Shown in pieces: positions 10,668 through 21,145 of a stretch of DNA of 64,000 nt. The first letter of the stretch is position 1. The number at the start of each line of letters is the position of its first letter. The notes beneath the pieces are model-generated. The model saw nothing but the letters and a program-made list of their open reading frames with translations. It ran no database searches and was not told the DNA's origin. Origin of the DNA: Zygnema cylindricum (lineage: Eukaryota; Streptophyta; Zygnematophyceae; Zygnematales; Zygnemataceae); assembly GCA_037447655.1 (NCBI GenBank), contig JBBHKE010000083.1, positions 126,001-190,000 of the forward strand. Direction: 5' to 3'. The position numbers and the translations under genes are program-made.

Positions 10668-11671
10668 TGTTGAAATTTGTGAAGTCTTTTCTAGGTCTGA
10701 ATTGCTGAGTAGAGAAACAAAAGGAAAAACGCAGGCAGTCTGTCTCTACCCCTCTCTCTATCCCCCATACTTGTTGTAGTCACTAAAGGAGAGAGAGAGA
10801 GAGTAGTGGAGCCATGGTTGCCTCAACTTCATTAGGCAGGACCAAAGAGTGACTTTAAGTCACTCTCAACAAAAGGTTGAGTCCGGCAGGACTCAAGCCT
10901 CCGACCGGCAAAGTGTGGCGTAGCCGTCCGCTCTAACCAGTTTGTTGCAGAAGTTTGCTAGAATACACAGGGTGTGATTTCTACTTAAAGTGCGTTACGT
11001 CTTCTAACGCGATTAATTGAAATATGAATATAAGGACATAGACCTAATAAAATACGGTGCGAACATGATCCCACACGAAACAAATGAATCGCACATTTGT
11101 TTCGATGGCTGAGATTACATTTTGGTTTTTATCCAACGCCGCACATCATCGCCGAGATCCCGGAGTTGTCACTTTGGCCTTTTTGTGACGTGGCATGACC
11201 TGGTGCCACGTGGAGAGATAACATTTGGTCGCGTGAATTCTAAAGAACCTACGGACGAGTAAAAAGAGGGCACGCGTCCACGTAATAGCCTTGCCGTACA
11301 TTGGTCGTACAAAAGGTACACCGACAATAGTATTTTTTAGTACGATACAGTAATATGATTGGTCCGTACTTTAGTAGATAGGATTTATTAGAGAGAATTT
11401 GGACTTAGTGAATTTTGGTAAAACAGTCGCCTCTCCCCTTGAGGGTTTGTATAAAATAGGCATCTTTGCCACCCCATAACTTTTCGGTTGGTTGGTCGTT
11501 TTCAGTGATTCTTTTTGCTACGGACTTAGGGGAGTCCAGGATGCACAAGGATGCAGTTAGATTGTCAGTTTGCTCTCTTGGGCAGCAGTGGTTGATGCTT
11601 GAAGTTGGTTAATTAAAAACTATCTAGAGGCTTCCTTAATTTTGTAGTTTAATGGAGGACACAGAATTGCA
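10668..11671 (+). repeat. Type C LTR, plus strand (about 1004 bp)
   Basis: Begins TGTTGAAATTTGTGAAG directly after a polypurine run and ends ...GGACACAGAATTGCA. Copies of the same LTR lie on the minus strand at 23748-24665 and 44920-45928. The right limit was set by the CA end that those copies also show. It contains an antisense tRNA-like segment (10870-10945). No internal domain follows. Confidence 0.82.
10870..10945 (-). other. tRNA-like segment antisense within the type C LTR
   Basis: On the minus strand: ACTGGTTAGAGCGG (A-box region), then GGAGGCTTGAGTCC (B box close to GGTTCGANTCC), with a T-stem in which four of five pairs hold. The same block is at about 24410-24475 and 45647-45720 in the other type C LTRs. 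The 45647 copy has the best B box (GGTTCGAGTCT). It could be an ancient SINE or tRNA insertion fixed in the LTR. Confidence 0.55.
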
Positions 11672-12938
11672 TCGTTGTTTGTACTGCTATTTGATTCGCC
11701 ACTTCAACCAAATTTAACCCCTGCACACGAGCTTGATTAACATTTTTTAGTCACAAATTTCAACCGTCGGACTGATAATCCGATGAGTGTGCACAGAGAA
11801 AAGACGGTTGAAGTGGAGAAAAAATCATGAACGCTAATAGCTTTATACGCCACCCTCCATTCAAACCCTGCCTCTAACCTCGATTATATCTAATGTAAAC
11901 CACATTTGAATTCAAATTCAAATTACAATGCTATAGGAATATTATTTCAAAAATAACAAATAGGCGAGTATGTACCTGATGAATGTACCCGAGACTTTCC
12001 AATGCATGTCTTGTCATAGCCCCTGTTGTTGTTTTATTTGAGCTTCAGTAATAGCCACCACTGGTTCTTCATATTAAGTTTTCACATACTTTGCCAAATC
12101 CTCTAAAGCAGTCAAGGTATCTTTAACTTTAACAAATCCTCATTTTTTTAATTTTCTTCTTTACGTACAGATAGTGTCAGGTACACCATCTATAATAAGT
12201 GTGCGTACACCATCAATATATTAGTGTGCCTCTTGTGGCTTGAGCCATTTGAGAAGCTGTAAGAAGGTATCAATAAGATGGATTATTCGATACAGAAAGA
12301 TTGTTTGATACTGGTTCAACATTTTGGAGATTAGGAAAACTATTAAGTTTTTGAATTTTTGTTTTGGAGTTGAGAGGAATCATAACTTCAGGTTGTGAAA
12401 TACCTCCAACTTGGAAAAAATAAATAACTCTAGAAAATTGTTGGCTTTCATTCTTAGACTAAATATATTTCAAAGCCAAAGAGTAGATTCAAGCAAAATA
12501 TAGTTAGCAATAAATATTCCAATTGAATAATATCCTTCTTTCATCTCATTATAATTTACTTATTTTTTTCAAAAAGTTTAAAGTCAACACAGAGCCAGCA
12601 CCAAGAGTACCAGGATTTCCCACTATTTTCGATATTAGAAATGAAAAAATAAGGGATAAAATTAGTCTTTCTTCCTAGAAAAAACATCCATAAAAATAGT
12701 CGACGTAAACGAAATCCAAAAAAAAAGTTGCCACGAAGATTGTTTCACTACAGAGTGACCTTCTAGTTTATGTCTCCTTCAATTTATGGCTCCTATAGTT
12801 TATGCCTCCAAATATTTATGTTATTTACTGCCATAATTCAGCTCCAGTCAGCAAATCTAAACCGAGCCATTCAATTTTGTTCAAAACTGACCAATAAAAT
12901 TGCATAGAAAGTCTGCACTTCCGAACTGAGCCAGAAAT
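11672..12938. other. Intergenic, AT-rich, with one possible decayed exon
   Basis: No retrotransposon coding sequence was recognised. Between 11757 and 11822, ACCGTC/GACGGT and GTGTGCAC motifs suggest a short inverted-repeat relic. A possible minus-strand exon relic lies at 11976-12140 (separate entry). The rest is AT-rich without a supported feature. Confidence 0.6.
11976..12140 (-). pseudogene. Possible decayed coding exon, unrecognised protein
   Basis: On the minus strand one frame reads VKVKDTLTALEDLAKYVKT, stop, YEEPVVAITEAQIKQQQGL, stop, QDMHWKVSGTF and then meets a donor-like CAG|GTACAT at 11975. The composition looks protein-like (amphipathic, charged) across two in-frame stops, which fits a dead exon. 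No family was recognised. It could be chance. Confidence 0.22.
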
Positions 12939-13165
12939 TCAGAAATTAAGCAGTAGCGTTCCTAAGGAGAAAGCTATGCCATAGCTCTGCATGTTAGAGA
13001 AGTCAAAACACTTATTCACCACCTGCAGATCCCCTTCTGTTAAGATTCCTAGAATCGGGGGATAGAATGGACGATCCCAATAAAGGGATGGATGAGTCGG
13101 CCAGGATTTTAACCTGGGACCTTTCACTTTAGCAGTCACTGTACTAACCACTGTACCACCAGCTC
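12939..13165 (-). repeat. tRNA-derived SINE-like element
   Basis: The minus-strand head at 13165-13090 carries an A-box region (GGTGGTACAGTGGTTAG) and a B box in a T-arm whose five stem pairs are perfect (CCAGG/CCTGG around the 7-nt loop TTAAAAT). A tRNA-unrelated body follows toward 12939. This head-plus-body layout is that of plant SINEs. The 3' end, tail and target duplication were not resolved, and no named family is claimed. Confidence 0.5.
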
Positions 13166-14284
13166 AGAAGTTATGCTGGTGGGTCCAATTTTATATACTT
13201 TTTAATGTGGATATTACCACAATTCCGGATATCGAACGCACGTTTCACGTACGTCAACACCTTCAGCAGCCATGGCTGATTATCCAAGAGGGGCATCCCT
13301 TCATGTACGGCAGTGCACAGGCGAAATAGACAGCGTAGATCGGTTACTGGTCACTTTCATAGCTTCATTCCGAAGACAAAGTAGCCGTACAAATTGCGTG
13401 CGGCTTACTTCGCAATTTCTTAATAGCAGGCGAATTGAAAGCGGTATGTTATGCTGCAGTCAATCGGTACGAGCTTGTTTCAGTGAGACGAATCCATATA
13501 AGACACGTGTCAGAATTCCACGAGCAAGGGTGCTCAGAAAACTTTTTGAGCATGGAGAATCTTTTTTTGATGTAGACATGATTTTTGTACTTTTGCAGTG
13601 TCGAACTTTTTTTTTTCGTAAACGCGTGCCGCGTACCGGGTAACAATTTAGGAGCGTGACATAACGCGGCCGGAATTCGGGTGTTCAGATTATGAAAAAA
13701 AAAAATGTCGGATTAGGGTATATAAAATTTTGGCTTTTGCGACCTCTGCCGCACAACCGCCAACCGCCAGGATGCATCGTTTCGAAACCGCACCACGGAA
13801 AAGACTATGATTGTACGGAAACGACAACGACTTTAAGACAAGACACGGTCCATGCACGTGTAGCGGGCACCGACCGGGTAACTTCCGAAGTAGGAACGGT
13901 TCGTCAAAAGACCCGTTTAGAAGTAGCCCTTTTCGAACGGTTGTCCACCGAACGGTCCGCCGGCAACCAATCGTCAAGCAATCCAAACCATATATACGAC
14001 CCGTACGGCACACTTGCGCCATGATAAACGGGCACGATAAACAGGACACGGTCCATGCCCGTGTAACGGGCATCGATTTACTAATACAAGGCTTAAAAAA
14101 GAAAATGATAATGGGGTCATTTTCGTTAGGTGTAAGCACCTACGTCAGCAAAAACAAAACTGTACACTGAAAGTACACGATTGTACGAATTTATGAAAAC
14201 GACACCATGCCACGTTGCCGTGGTCTCAAAATCCATACAGTAAGATGGCGTCACGTAAAATGTTCGTACATAATTAGTACAGTA
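13166..14284. other. Intergenic, GTAC-rich, with a duplicated ~35-bp block
   Basis: No gene supported. Open frames here overlap on both strands and show no domain. A block around GACACGGTCCATGCACGTGT (about 13843) recurs imperfectly at about 14043, about 200 bases apart. CGTAC/GTACG words are frequent. Confidence 0.6.
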
Positions 14285-15612
14285 CACCGCGCATCGTTAT
14301 TACTTATTAGTGTCAAATTTTAAATAGTGTGGAAGTAAATATACCGTCATTGACGCTAATAAAGAATTTTTTTAATTTTTTTTAAAAAGGTGTATTCTAA
14401 TTTCGGCGTTTATGCTAATTTGGGAACAGCAAAAATGGAATATTCGTTGTACAATTATATACATTAATATATGTATCCGTACAAAATATTAAAAATTGTA
14501 CGCCGTCGTGAAATTTCAATATCCTTACATGTAAGACTAAGGGTGTGTCCCCATGTGCATAAGTAAGGATTTTTTTCTGTCGTTTTCCAGTAAAACTTAG
14601 TGCCGTACTGACTAAGTTGCAACCGTACGAAGGAATCGCAAATTTGTAGAGTACAATTTGCGTCATCCTTGAATTTAGGATGTATGAAAATTTGTCGTCT
14701 TGTGTTTTTCGACCCACTTCCACGACAAAAAACGTCATCTTCAACCTTACGTTTAAAATAGATGCGCGATGTGTTTTAAAACTAGGTTTTTTCGATAAAC
14801 AAATAGAAGCATATATTCGCACGTGTCGCAATTTTCGAAAAAAATCATACGATTTCCAAGGACAAAGAAAAGTACAGAATTCGTTATGTTTTGTCCGTTT
14901 GCGTAAGAATAAGACAAAGAAAAGTACACAATTTATTTGATTTTGTCCATTTTCGTTCAGTACGAAATTCTTTTTTGAAGGGGTCTTCAAATTCCGATGC
15001 CATTTCACGTCGACCAGATAGGAGACGCAAAGGCAAAGCGCCTCGATTCAACCGTGAAACTGCACATGCAAGAAGGCGATACGTCTACAATGTCACAGTA
15101 AGACATGCGACCTCACAAGCAGTTCCAAAAAATAACGTGCGACCACAGATTGTAGACGTTGATAACTGTCACAAGTATTGTCGACGTATACAATCGTCAC
15201 AAGCGTAAGTTACGATTTCGTCCTTACAGACATAGGGACACTTGAAAACCGGGTACGGCGGATCCGTGCTAAAATACAAAGTAAGTTCGCTAAGTTACAA
15301 GTACATGGGGACATACCCTAATTTACGTGTCAGAACAATCCCGTTTTTTTAGCGCACGATCCTATGCGTGCACGTCTGATTTAACTCATTTTTTGTAAAA
15401 TTTTCACTTGAAAAGGTACATTTATGTACGATCTGACATCGACCGTACACCACACTATTTAGATATTATTGTAATTCGTCCTTTACGCTATTTTGTACGG
15501 TACCTTAATTAACGTCAAGGAAAAATTAAAATCATGTATCCTATTTGAGGAAAAAAATCAAATTTTTAAAAACACAAATTAGTGTCGTTGACACTAATAA
15601 CGATGCGCGGTG
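14285..15612. mobile_element. TA-flanked TIR DNA transposon with a second TIR element inside
   Basis: The left end CACCGCGCATCGTTATTA at 14285 is an exact inverse of the right end at 15595-15612, and TA lies on both outer sides (14283-14284, 15613-15614). This fits a Tc1/mariner (Stowaway-like) target duplication. Smaller relatives with the same terminal words lie at 15691, 16308, 34459 and 46762. There is no transposase frame, so it is non-autonomous. Much of the interior is another TIR element (14541-15318). Confidence 0.72.
14541..15318. mobile_element. Long-TIR DNA transposon nested in the TA element
   Basis: Ends GGGTGTGTCCCCATGT (14541) and, inverted, GGGTATGTCCCCATGT (15303-15318), flanked by TAA on both sides. 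The 3-bp TAA flanks would suit a PIF/Harbinger-type element, but other copies do not confirm it. The subterminal region near 15080-15200 has repeated TCTACAAT/GTCACAA words shared with the elements at 35723, 43085 and 58973. No transposase is visible. Confidence 0.6.
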
Positions 15613-15690
15613 TAGAATTCCCCATACCATCTCATTGCAGCAAATATGGACAGCATTAGAGTTTCATAAGCTTCAGTGTCACTGTCAGTA

Positions 15691-15895
15691 CACCCTGTAT
15701 CTCTATTAGTGTTAATGTTTTTTTTAGAACATCTTTTCTCCGTGCACATTTGTCGGATTTTGGATCTGACGGCTGGGATTGAAAGATGAGATTTTCAGCT
15801 TCCGATTGGCGGTCTCAAATTGAAAATCGGACAAGTGTGTACGGAGAAAAGATATTTTATGTGGTGAAAAAAATATTAACACTGATAATGATGTG
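15691..15895. mobile_element. TA-flanked MITE enclosing an inner hairpin
   Basis: Outer inverted ends CACCCTGTATCTCTATTAG / CACATCATTATCAGTGTTAA (the latter inverted), with TA at 15689-15690 and 15896-15897. Inside, 15728-15860 forms its own inverted repeat (ATCTTTTCTCCGTGCACA against its inverse), so a second small fold-back sits within the MITE. No coding capacity. Confidence 0.6.
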
Positions 15896-15926
15896 TACTG
15901 TAACACCTCGTGACTCGAGTCGTCAG

Positions 15927-17006
15927 TGTTAGGATCAAGGTTGTAATCGGCCGTCGCGGTCTGTCACGCGGCCGGCTAATTTGTCGTTACGTCAAGTTAG
16001 TGGTCTTTACGACAAGTTAGTGGTCCAGGCTGGTTTGGAGTCATTAAGTCTAATTGTACAGTTTTGTAGTACCCTGGTATCGCGAAGATTTAGTTTGGCG
16101 ACGACCAGGTATTTTGTTTCGCTTGGTGTGTACGGTTGGTGGGTTCGTTTTGTCTTTATTTGTTATTTGGTTGTACGTTTGCTTAGTACTTTTGTTGTAC
16201 ATAGTTTCGCGTATAGACGCAATTTGATTGGTAGGCGCTTCGTGCACACTTTATGTTTGGTTTGGTTTGGTTTTATAGTTTGATAGTGTGACGCTTCACT
16301 TGCAGTACACCGCCAATCGTTATTAGCGATGTGTACACTAATTCCGTCCCGCTTTTTTTTTTTTATTCTCCATTAGTGTAGTTCATTCTATTTTTTTCTT
16401 TAATCTATTTAGGGTTATTTTCAGTACGTTGTCTCTTAAATAGAGTTGTGTACGGTCAGTGTCAGACCGTACATAAATGTACCTCTTTAAGTTAAAAATT
16501 ACAATAAATTAGTTTTAGTAACCGCAGACGCATGAGAATGTGCGTTCTAAAAAGGAAAAAAAACCAGGTCGTAAAAAACCCCGTTCCCACATATTCGTCC
16601 GACAGCCGCGTTTCGACCGAGTGAATGTACGATTTGTGTACGATTTGTCAGATTTTGTACGGATACCTATATTAGTGTAAGCATAATTGCGACCGACATT
16701 TTTTTTTCAAAGATCCAAATTACCATAATCAAACAATTAGAATGTATGATTTTTTTCCAAAATTTTCAAATTCTTAAATAGCGTGCACCACTGTAATTAT
16801 TATTATACGCTAATCAAACTCCCACGCTAATAACGATTGGCGGTGTACTATATACTGCAGCTTAGTGGGAGGGAAACTTAACCTTTTTGTGGGAGAAAAA
16901 TGTCCGTGAAATATATTGGCTTTCGTGGACAGCTCTCTCTCGTTTGAATTTTTTTTTATGCTTCCGTTGTAATCTTGCACTCTGCATTTTGTGTAAGATC
17001 CTGTCA
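15927..17006 (+). repeat. 5' LTR of copia element C (type D-related), split by a MITE
   Basis: Begins TGTTAGGATCAAGG, like the D LTR at 31189 (TGTTAGGATTACAATG), shares its TGTCGCG-rich and GTGACGCTTC blocks, and ends CTGTCA two bases before the primer site. A 538-bp MITE (16308-16845) interrupts it between GTGACGCTTCACTTGCAG and CTATATACTGCAG. Without the MITE the LTR is about 540 bp, similar to the 556-559 bp of type D. Confidence 0.72.
16308..16845. mobile_element. TA-flanked MITE inside the copia C 5' LTR
   Basis: Inverted ends CACCGCCAATCGTTATTAGC (16308) and its mirror ending GATTGGCGGTG (16845), with TA on each side (16306-16307, 16846-16847). The ends match the 14285 element family. 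It is non-coding and AT-rich. The insertion is younger than the LTR that hosts it. Confidence 0.75.
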
Positions 17007-17008
17007 AG

Positions 17009-17020
17009 TGGTATCGGAGC
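17009..17020 (+). promoter_or_regulatory. Primer binding site of copia element C
   Basis: TGGTATCGGAGC, two bases after the LTR, is one mismatch from TGGTATCAGAGC, the complement of the plant initiator Met-tRNA 3' end used by many copia elements. Confidence 0.85.
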
Positions 17021-17065
17021 TTGTGTGCTCCCTTGAGGTGTAGAAGGGTGGCTAGTTTGGCCCCC

Positions 17066-18556
17066 ATGGAGAGAAAGAAGAAAAATACCCTTTCTCAAAT
17101 GATGCCTTCTTCTTCTACGTTGATCCTTCGACCTCCGGATCCAACCGAATGCGAATCATCGTCGGATCCGGAAGTAGAAACTCCATTTGCTTTCACCGGC
17201 AAAACTTTTGAGGAAGCCGTTCCAATTGTTCCATTCCGACAAAAGAAGGAGAATGAAGGGAAAGGAGGAAGATGACGCGATGGGAGATCGTCTCCAAAAA
17301 CTGATGGATGGTCTTTTCCGTTATGTGGATCAGCGGATCTCCGAGGCGAACCGTGTTACTAGATCTCCATTATTCGGAGATCCGATTCCGGATCAAAGTA
17401 TCGGTGATACGGAAGGAGGTGAAGAAGATGAGGAGGAGACGAGGGAATTAATTCGAAAGGGAAAAATTCCCATCGATGATGATTTCCACCTTGATGATTG
17501 GAGTGAAGGGGACGTACCGGTTGAATCTATGTCCGGCAAGATCGTCATCTTCAATGGGAGGAATTATCAATCGTGGAAGAAATATATCAAAGGTCAATTT
17601 AAATTAAAACAGCTTTGGAAGGTGGTAAGAGGGGTGGACAAGATGCCTACCTCGGATCAGAGAGTTTATCGTGTGTGGATGAAGAAAAATCTTTCCGCTA
17701 TCGGCGGTTTATTTCAATCATGTAGCACTTCAATTCACGATTTATTTCTTACCAAAAGATTTGCCCATGATTGTTGGGTGGCTCTTAACAATCACTTCAA
17801 AAAGAGTCTTCAAAATAAGAGGCAACACATTTATATCGATTATAACTCTTTAAAGGTCAAGTCAAGTGAGTCAATCGATGAAGCCGGCAACTCGCAAATT
17901 TGGAAAAGTTCATCGATGAGAGTGATTAGGCATCAATCTTCATCCATGCGTTACCAGAGAAAATGATACACTTAAAGGACATTCTTTTATCGAAGGATTC
18001 GAACACCTTGTACTTGATCATCACATTTTTTAAATCGAAAGAGGCGAATCGCCCAAGCTCATCGAGGGGAACCCAACCGACTAGTTCCCTCAATCCGAAA
18101 ACACTGAAAACGCCCGATCTAAATTATTTTCGGGTAAGAGGAGGAAGAACAGGTGGAAATCCGAAAGGAATAAGGGGAAGAGGACGCGAAAGGGCCAGAA
18201 GATCTCCATCCCAGCCTGGATATTCATATCTAACCAATATTGGATGTTTTCAATGCGGCAAACTTGGTCATATGGCGGCTTCTTGCCCGGATAAGGAGCG
18301 CCAATTTCACTTTTGCAATAAATGGGGTCATATAAGCCCCCAATGTTACTCGAAGGCCGAAAATGGAGGCGACGGTAGAAGCGACGGCAACACCAAATAC
18401 GGTGGGCGCAGCAACGGTTGTCTTGGCGGTCGCGGTGGCCGCGCAGGTCACCATAGAAGAGGAGGAGGACATTATATAGGCGACGATAAATTTGAAAGAA
18501 AAAGAGAAGGCGCGCAAATATTTTCGGTCCTTAACTTGTCGCTTGATTTGTAAGCA
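17066..18556 (+). pseudogene. Copia element C gag relic
   Basis: ATG at 17066 (MERKKKNTLSQMM) begins the Gag frame. A frameshift near 17190-17270 moves it to the frame of 17187-17966, which holds an acidic stretch and IVIFNGRNYQSWKKYIKGQF, the conserved FNGxNYxxWK start of copia Gag. FAHDCWVALNNHF is a second Gag landmark. Another frame change near 17965 leads to a Gly/Arg-rich tail with zinc knuckle CFQCGKLGHMAASC. The second knuckle reads FHFCNKWGHISPQC, with the first Cys replaced by Phe (family D has CNICHKWGH). The product would coat element RNA. It is broken here. Confidence 0.8.
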
Positions 18557-19890
18557 AATGCTACGCAAAAAGAAAACAATGGGATTATTGATTTTGGCGC
18601 GTCACATCACGTTTCTACTGACGCTTCACTTTTTGATAATTTTCCCTAACTCACTATACCAAAATGAATCACTGTCGTAAGTACACAAGTGATTTCAATA
18701 AGTACAGTATGTACTGTACGTTTGGACTTACCTATTTTAGACGCAAGTGGCGTGGAAAAAGTGACGCACACCCAATTTACAAATGTTTTGTACTTACTTG
18801 ATGGTTCAGTGAACCTTTTGAGCGTACCGTTGATTCAACGAGCAGGCGTCAGCGTATTTGCATATGGTGACTCTACAATAAAAATTGAACGATCACATAA
18901 TGTACTAATAGGTGAAGTAGATGTTACGGATTTTATGCATAGTCGGCTAAAATGGCATCGGCCGAAAATTTCCCCCACAATTTTCAGTGGCATTATTTCG
19001 CAAATCTCCCAATTAAAAGGCGATCTTACTTTGTGGCACCACCGCATGTGTCACACATTCGTGGGGAGTTTACGACGCATGATTAACAATGGAAGTGTAA
19101 ATGGATTGGACTTGGCGTCGGGAGAGAAAATTAACAAGTTCGAGGGTTATAGTAAAAGGAGACAAATCCGAAAGCCGCATCCGGCTAAAGATCCATGGCA
19201 TAGATCTAAGCATCCACTTTATCTTGTGCATATTAATTTATGTGGGGACGTAAAACTGGAGACGATTGGAGGAAACAAATATATTATGGTGGTGGTGGAC
19301 GACTTCTCTCGCTTCACTTGGGTAATATTACTTAAACAAAAATCAGAAGCATTTTTGCGCTTTCAAGATTGGCATGTGATGGCCATAAGGCAGTGTGAGA
19401 GAAAATTAAAATCTATTAGATATGACAATATAGGGGAATTTCTTGCTTTTGATCCTTTTTGTAAAGAGTGAGGAGTTTCTCATCGGTATACCGCATTTTA
19501 CTCACCAAATTCTAATGGCGTTGCCGAGAGGAAGAGTCGTACTCTTCAATAAATAGTACGATACATGGTACACGGATTAGGAGGAGTATTAATTTGTGGG
19601 GGGATGCGATCTTGACAGCGAATTATATTTGCAATTAGCAACAAACATCGATTTCGGGTGATAAAACTCCGTATGAGTTGTGGTGGGCGATAGCCAACTT
19701 TACACCATATTCGGATTTGGGGATGCCTTGCGTCGGTTTATATTCAAGCACAAAAAATATAAGGCAAATTTGCATTAAGAAGTTGGAGTGGATATTTTGT
19801 GGGGTATAGTTCGAAAGGGAGTCTTTATCGAGTTTATTACCCGATTCGAAATGTTACAAAGGAATTGAGAAATGTGGATTTTCACTAGGA
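18557..19890 (+). pseudogene. Copia element C protease and integrase relic
   Basis: The protease active site reads DFGAS (near 18592) instead of DTGA[TS]. The NVLYLLDGSVNLLSVP block follows. Pre-integrase LWHHRMCHTFVGSLRRM is present. Integrase has HINLCGD, where the first catalytic Asp should be (Asn here), VVVDDFSRFTWV, and RYDNIGEF (second Asp kept, Gly altered). A stop falls near 19470, and 19471-19890 is a decayed integrase C-terminus (SPNSNGVAERKS-like, then FWGCLASVYI-like blocks in shifting frames). Homologous to family D. Confidence 0.78.
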
Positions 19891-19911
19891 CTTAATATCC
19901 ACAATCTCTCG

Positions 19912-20170
19912 AACAGCTAAGCGCCTTCTCACTCTCCGTCCCTTTCTCTTTTTCTCTTTCCTTATCCCTCTCCCTCCCCCTCTCGCTCTCTCTCTCTCTC
20001 CCTCTATCCCTCATTTTTCTCGCCCTCTCCACTTCTCCACCTCTCCACTTGCCCCACTTTTCTCCCTCTCCCCCTATCCACCTCTCCTCTCCCTTTTCCC
20101 TTATTTCCCTCTCTACATCTCGTCCTCTCCCCCTCTAACTCTCCCATCCTCTCTCCCTCCCACCCCTCAT
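19912..20170 (+). repeat. Homopyrimidine CT-rich tract
   Basis: About 260 bases almost entirely C and T on the plus strand, mostly CTCTCCC-type words, inserted between integrase and linker remains of copia C. Low-complexity, triplex-prone composition. Confidence 0.85.
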
Positions 20171-20745
20171 AAAGAATGACATTTAACTATTATTTTTTTG
20201 AGCATATTAAATTTCATGAAGAATTTGAAATCAGTGATCTTAATGACATTAAGGGTTCAGATTCATAATTGATCCGGAATCCACCTCTAATGTTAAGAGG
20301 GGGAAAGGTAAAATTGTGGAAAATGCAAATTTTGATAACATTGGTCGGGATTCACAAAGCGAAAAATTCCCGAATGTCTTTGGACACGAGAATATCTTCG
20401 TCTTCTAAATCAAGGGAACGAAATATTATTAAGGAAGAACTAGCGAGGGAAAAAGAAACAATTTGAGCCGAGGAGTATGCAGGAAAATAGGGGTAGCAAA
20501 CCAGCTCATCTATCTTTTTATGGTAAGGGAAATGTGGAAAATTCATATTATTTTATTTCAACGGAAAGGGAGGGTGATTTTCTTTTATAGCAATCAATAT
20601 GTGAAAATAAGCCGCGCGATCCACAATCGTATGTGGAGCACAAAAATCATGCAATTGGGAGAAGCATTAGAAACCGGCATGGGAGGGAGAACTTCAACAT
20701 ATTATCAACTTCCGAACAATTGAGAAGGTAAGCCTACCGCAGGGT
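20171..20745 (+). pseudogene. Copia element C post-integrase linker relic
   Basis: Decayed charged linker resembling the family D tail (EEFEISDLNDIKGSDS, then Ser/Arg/Glu-rich SSSKSRERNIIKEELARE). It has several stops. No RT motif (YVDD, KARLVAKG) occurs between here and RNase H, so RT was either deleted or never present in this lineage. Confidence 0.5.
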
Positions 20746-21123
20746 AAAAAAGCTATTAATGCAAAAAAGATTTTTTTCGTTGCTCAGTGCACTATAGAGG
20801 CTGAATACATGGCTTCCTGTGCTGCCACCAAAGAATTAATGTGGGTTAAATCTCTTCTTGAAGAACTTGGGTTCATGAAGTATGGAACTCAAAATGTTTT
20901 TTGTGATAATAAAGCTGCTATCGCTATTGCAGCTAATCCGAAACATCACTTCAAAGCTAAGCATATGGATATAAGACTAAGCTTTGTCAAAGAGAAGGTT
21001 GAAAATAAAATAACTAAACTGGTTCATAAAACTGATAGAGAAATGATTGCAGACATGATGACAAAACCAGTGCCTTCCCCTAAGTTTATTTATTGTAGAG
21101 AAAACTGTGGATTAAAATTATAA
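20746..21123 (+). pseudogene. RNase H C-terminus of family A/B joined to copia C
   Basis: Starts abruptly at QCTIEAEYMASCAATKELMW, continues VFCDNKAAIAIAANPKHHF, KHMDIRLSFVKEK, DMMTKPVPSPKF and a stop at 21121-21123. It is much closer to the RNase H at 10300-10650 than to anything in family D, and leads through AATTAAGGGGAG into a type B LTR. The join near 20745-20790 therefore links two different families. Confidence 0.75.
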
Positions 21124-21145
21124 AGTAACTAGGAATTAAGGGGAG

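Noticed and set aside
13692-14170. Overlapping open frames on both strands near 13.7-14.1 kb
   Set aside because: No domain, no codon bias visible, no splice or promoter context; composition-driven.
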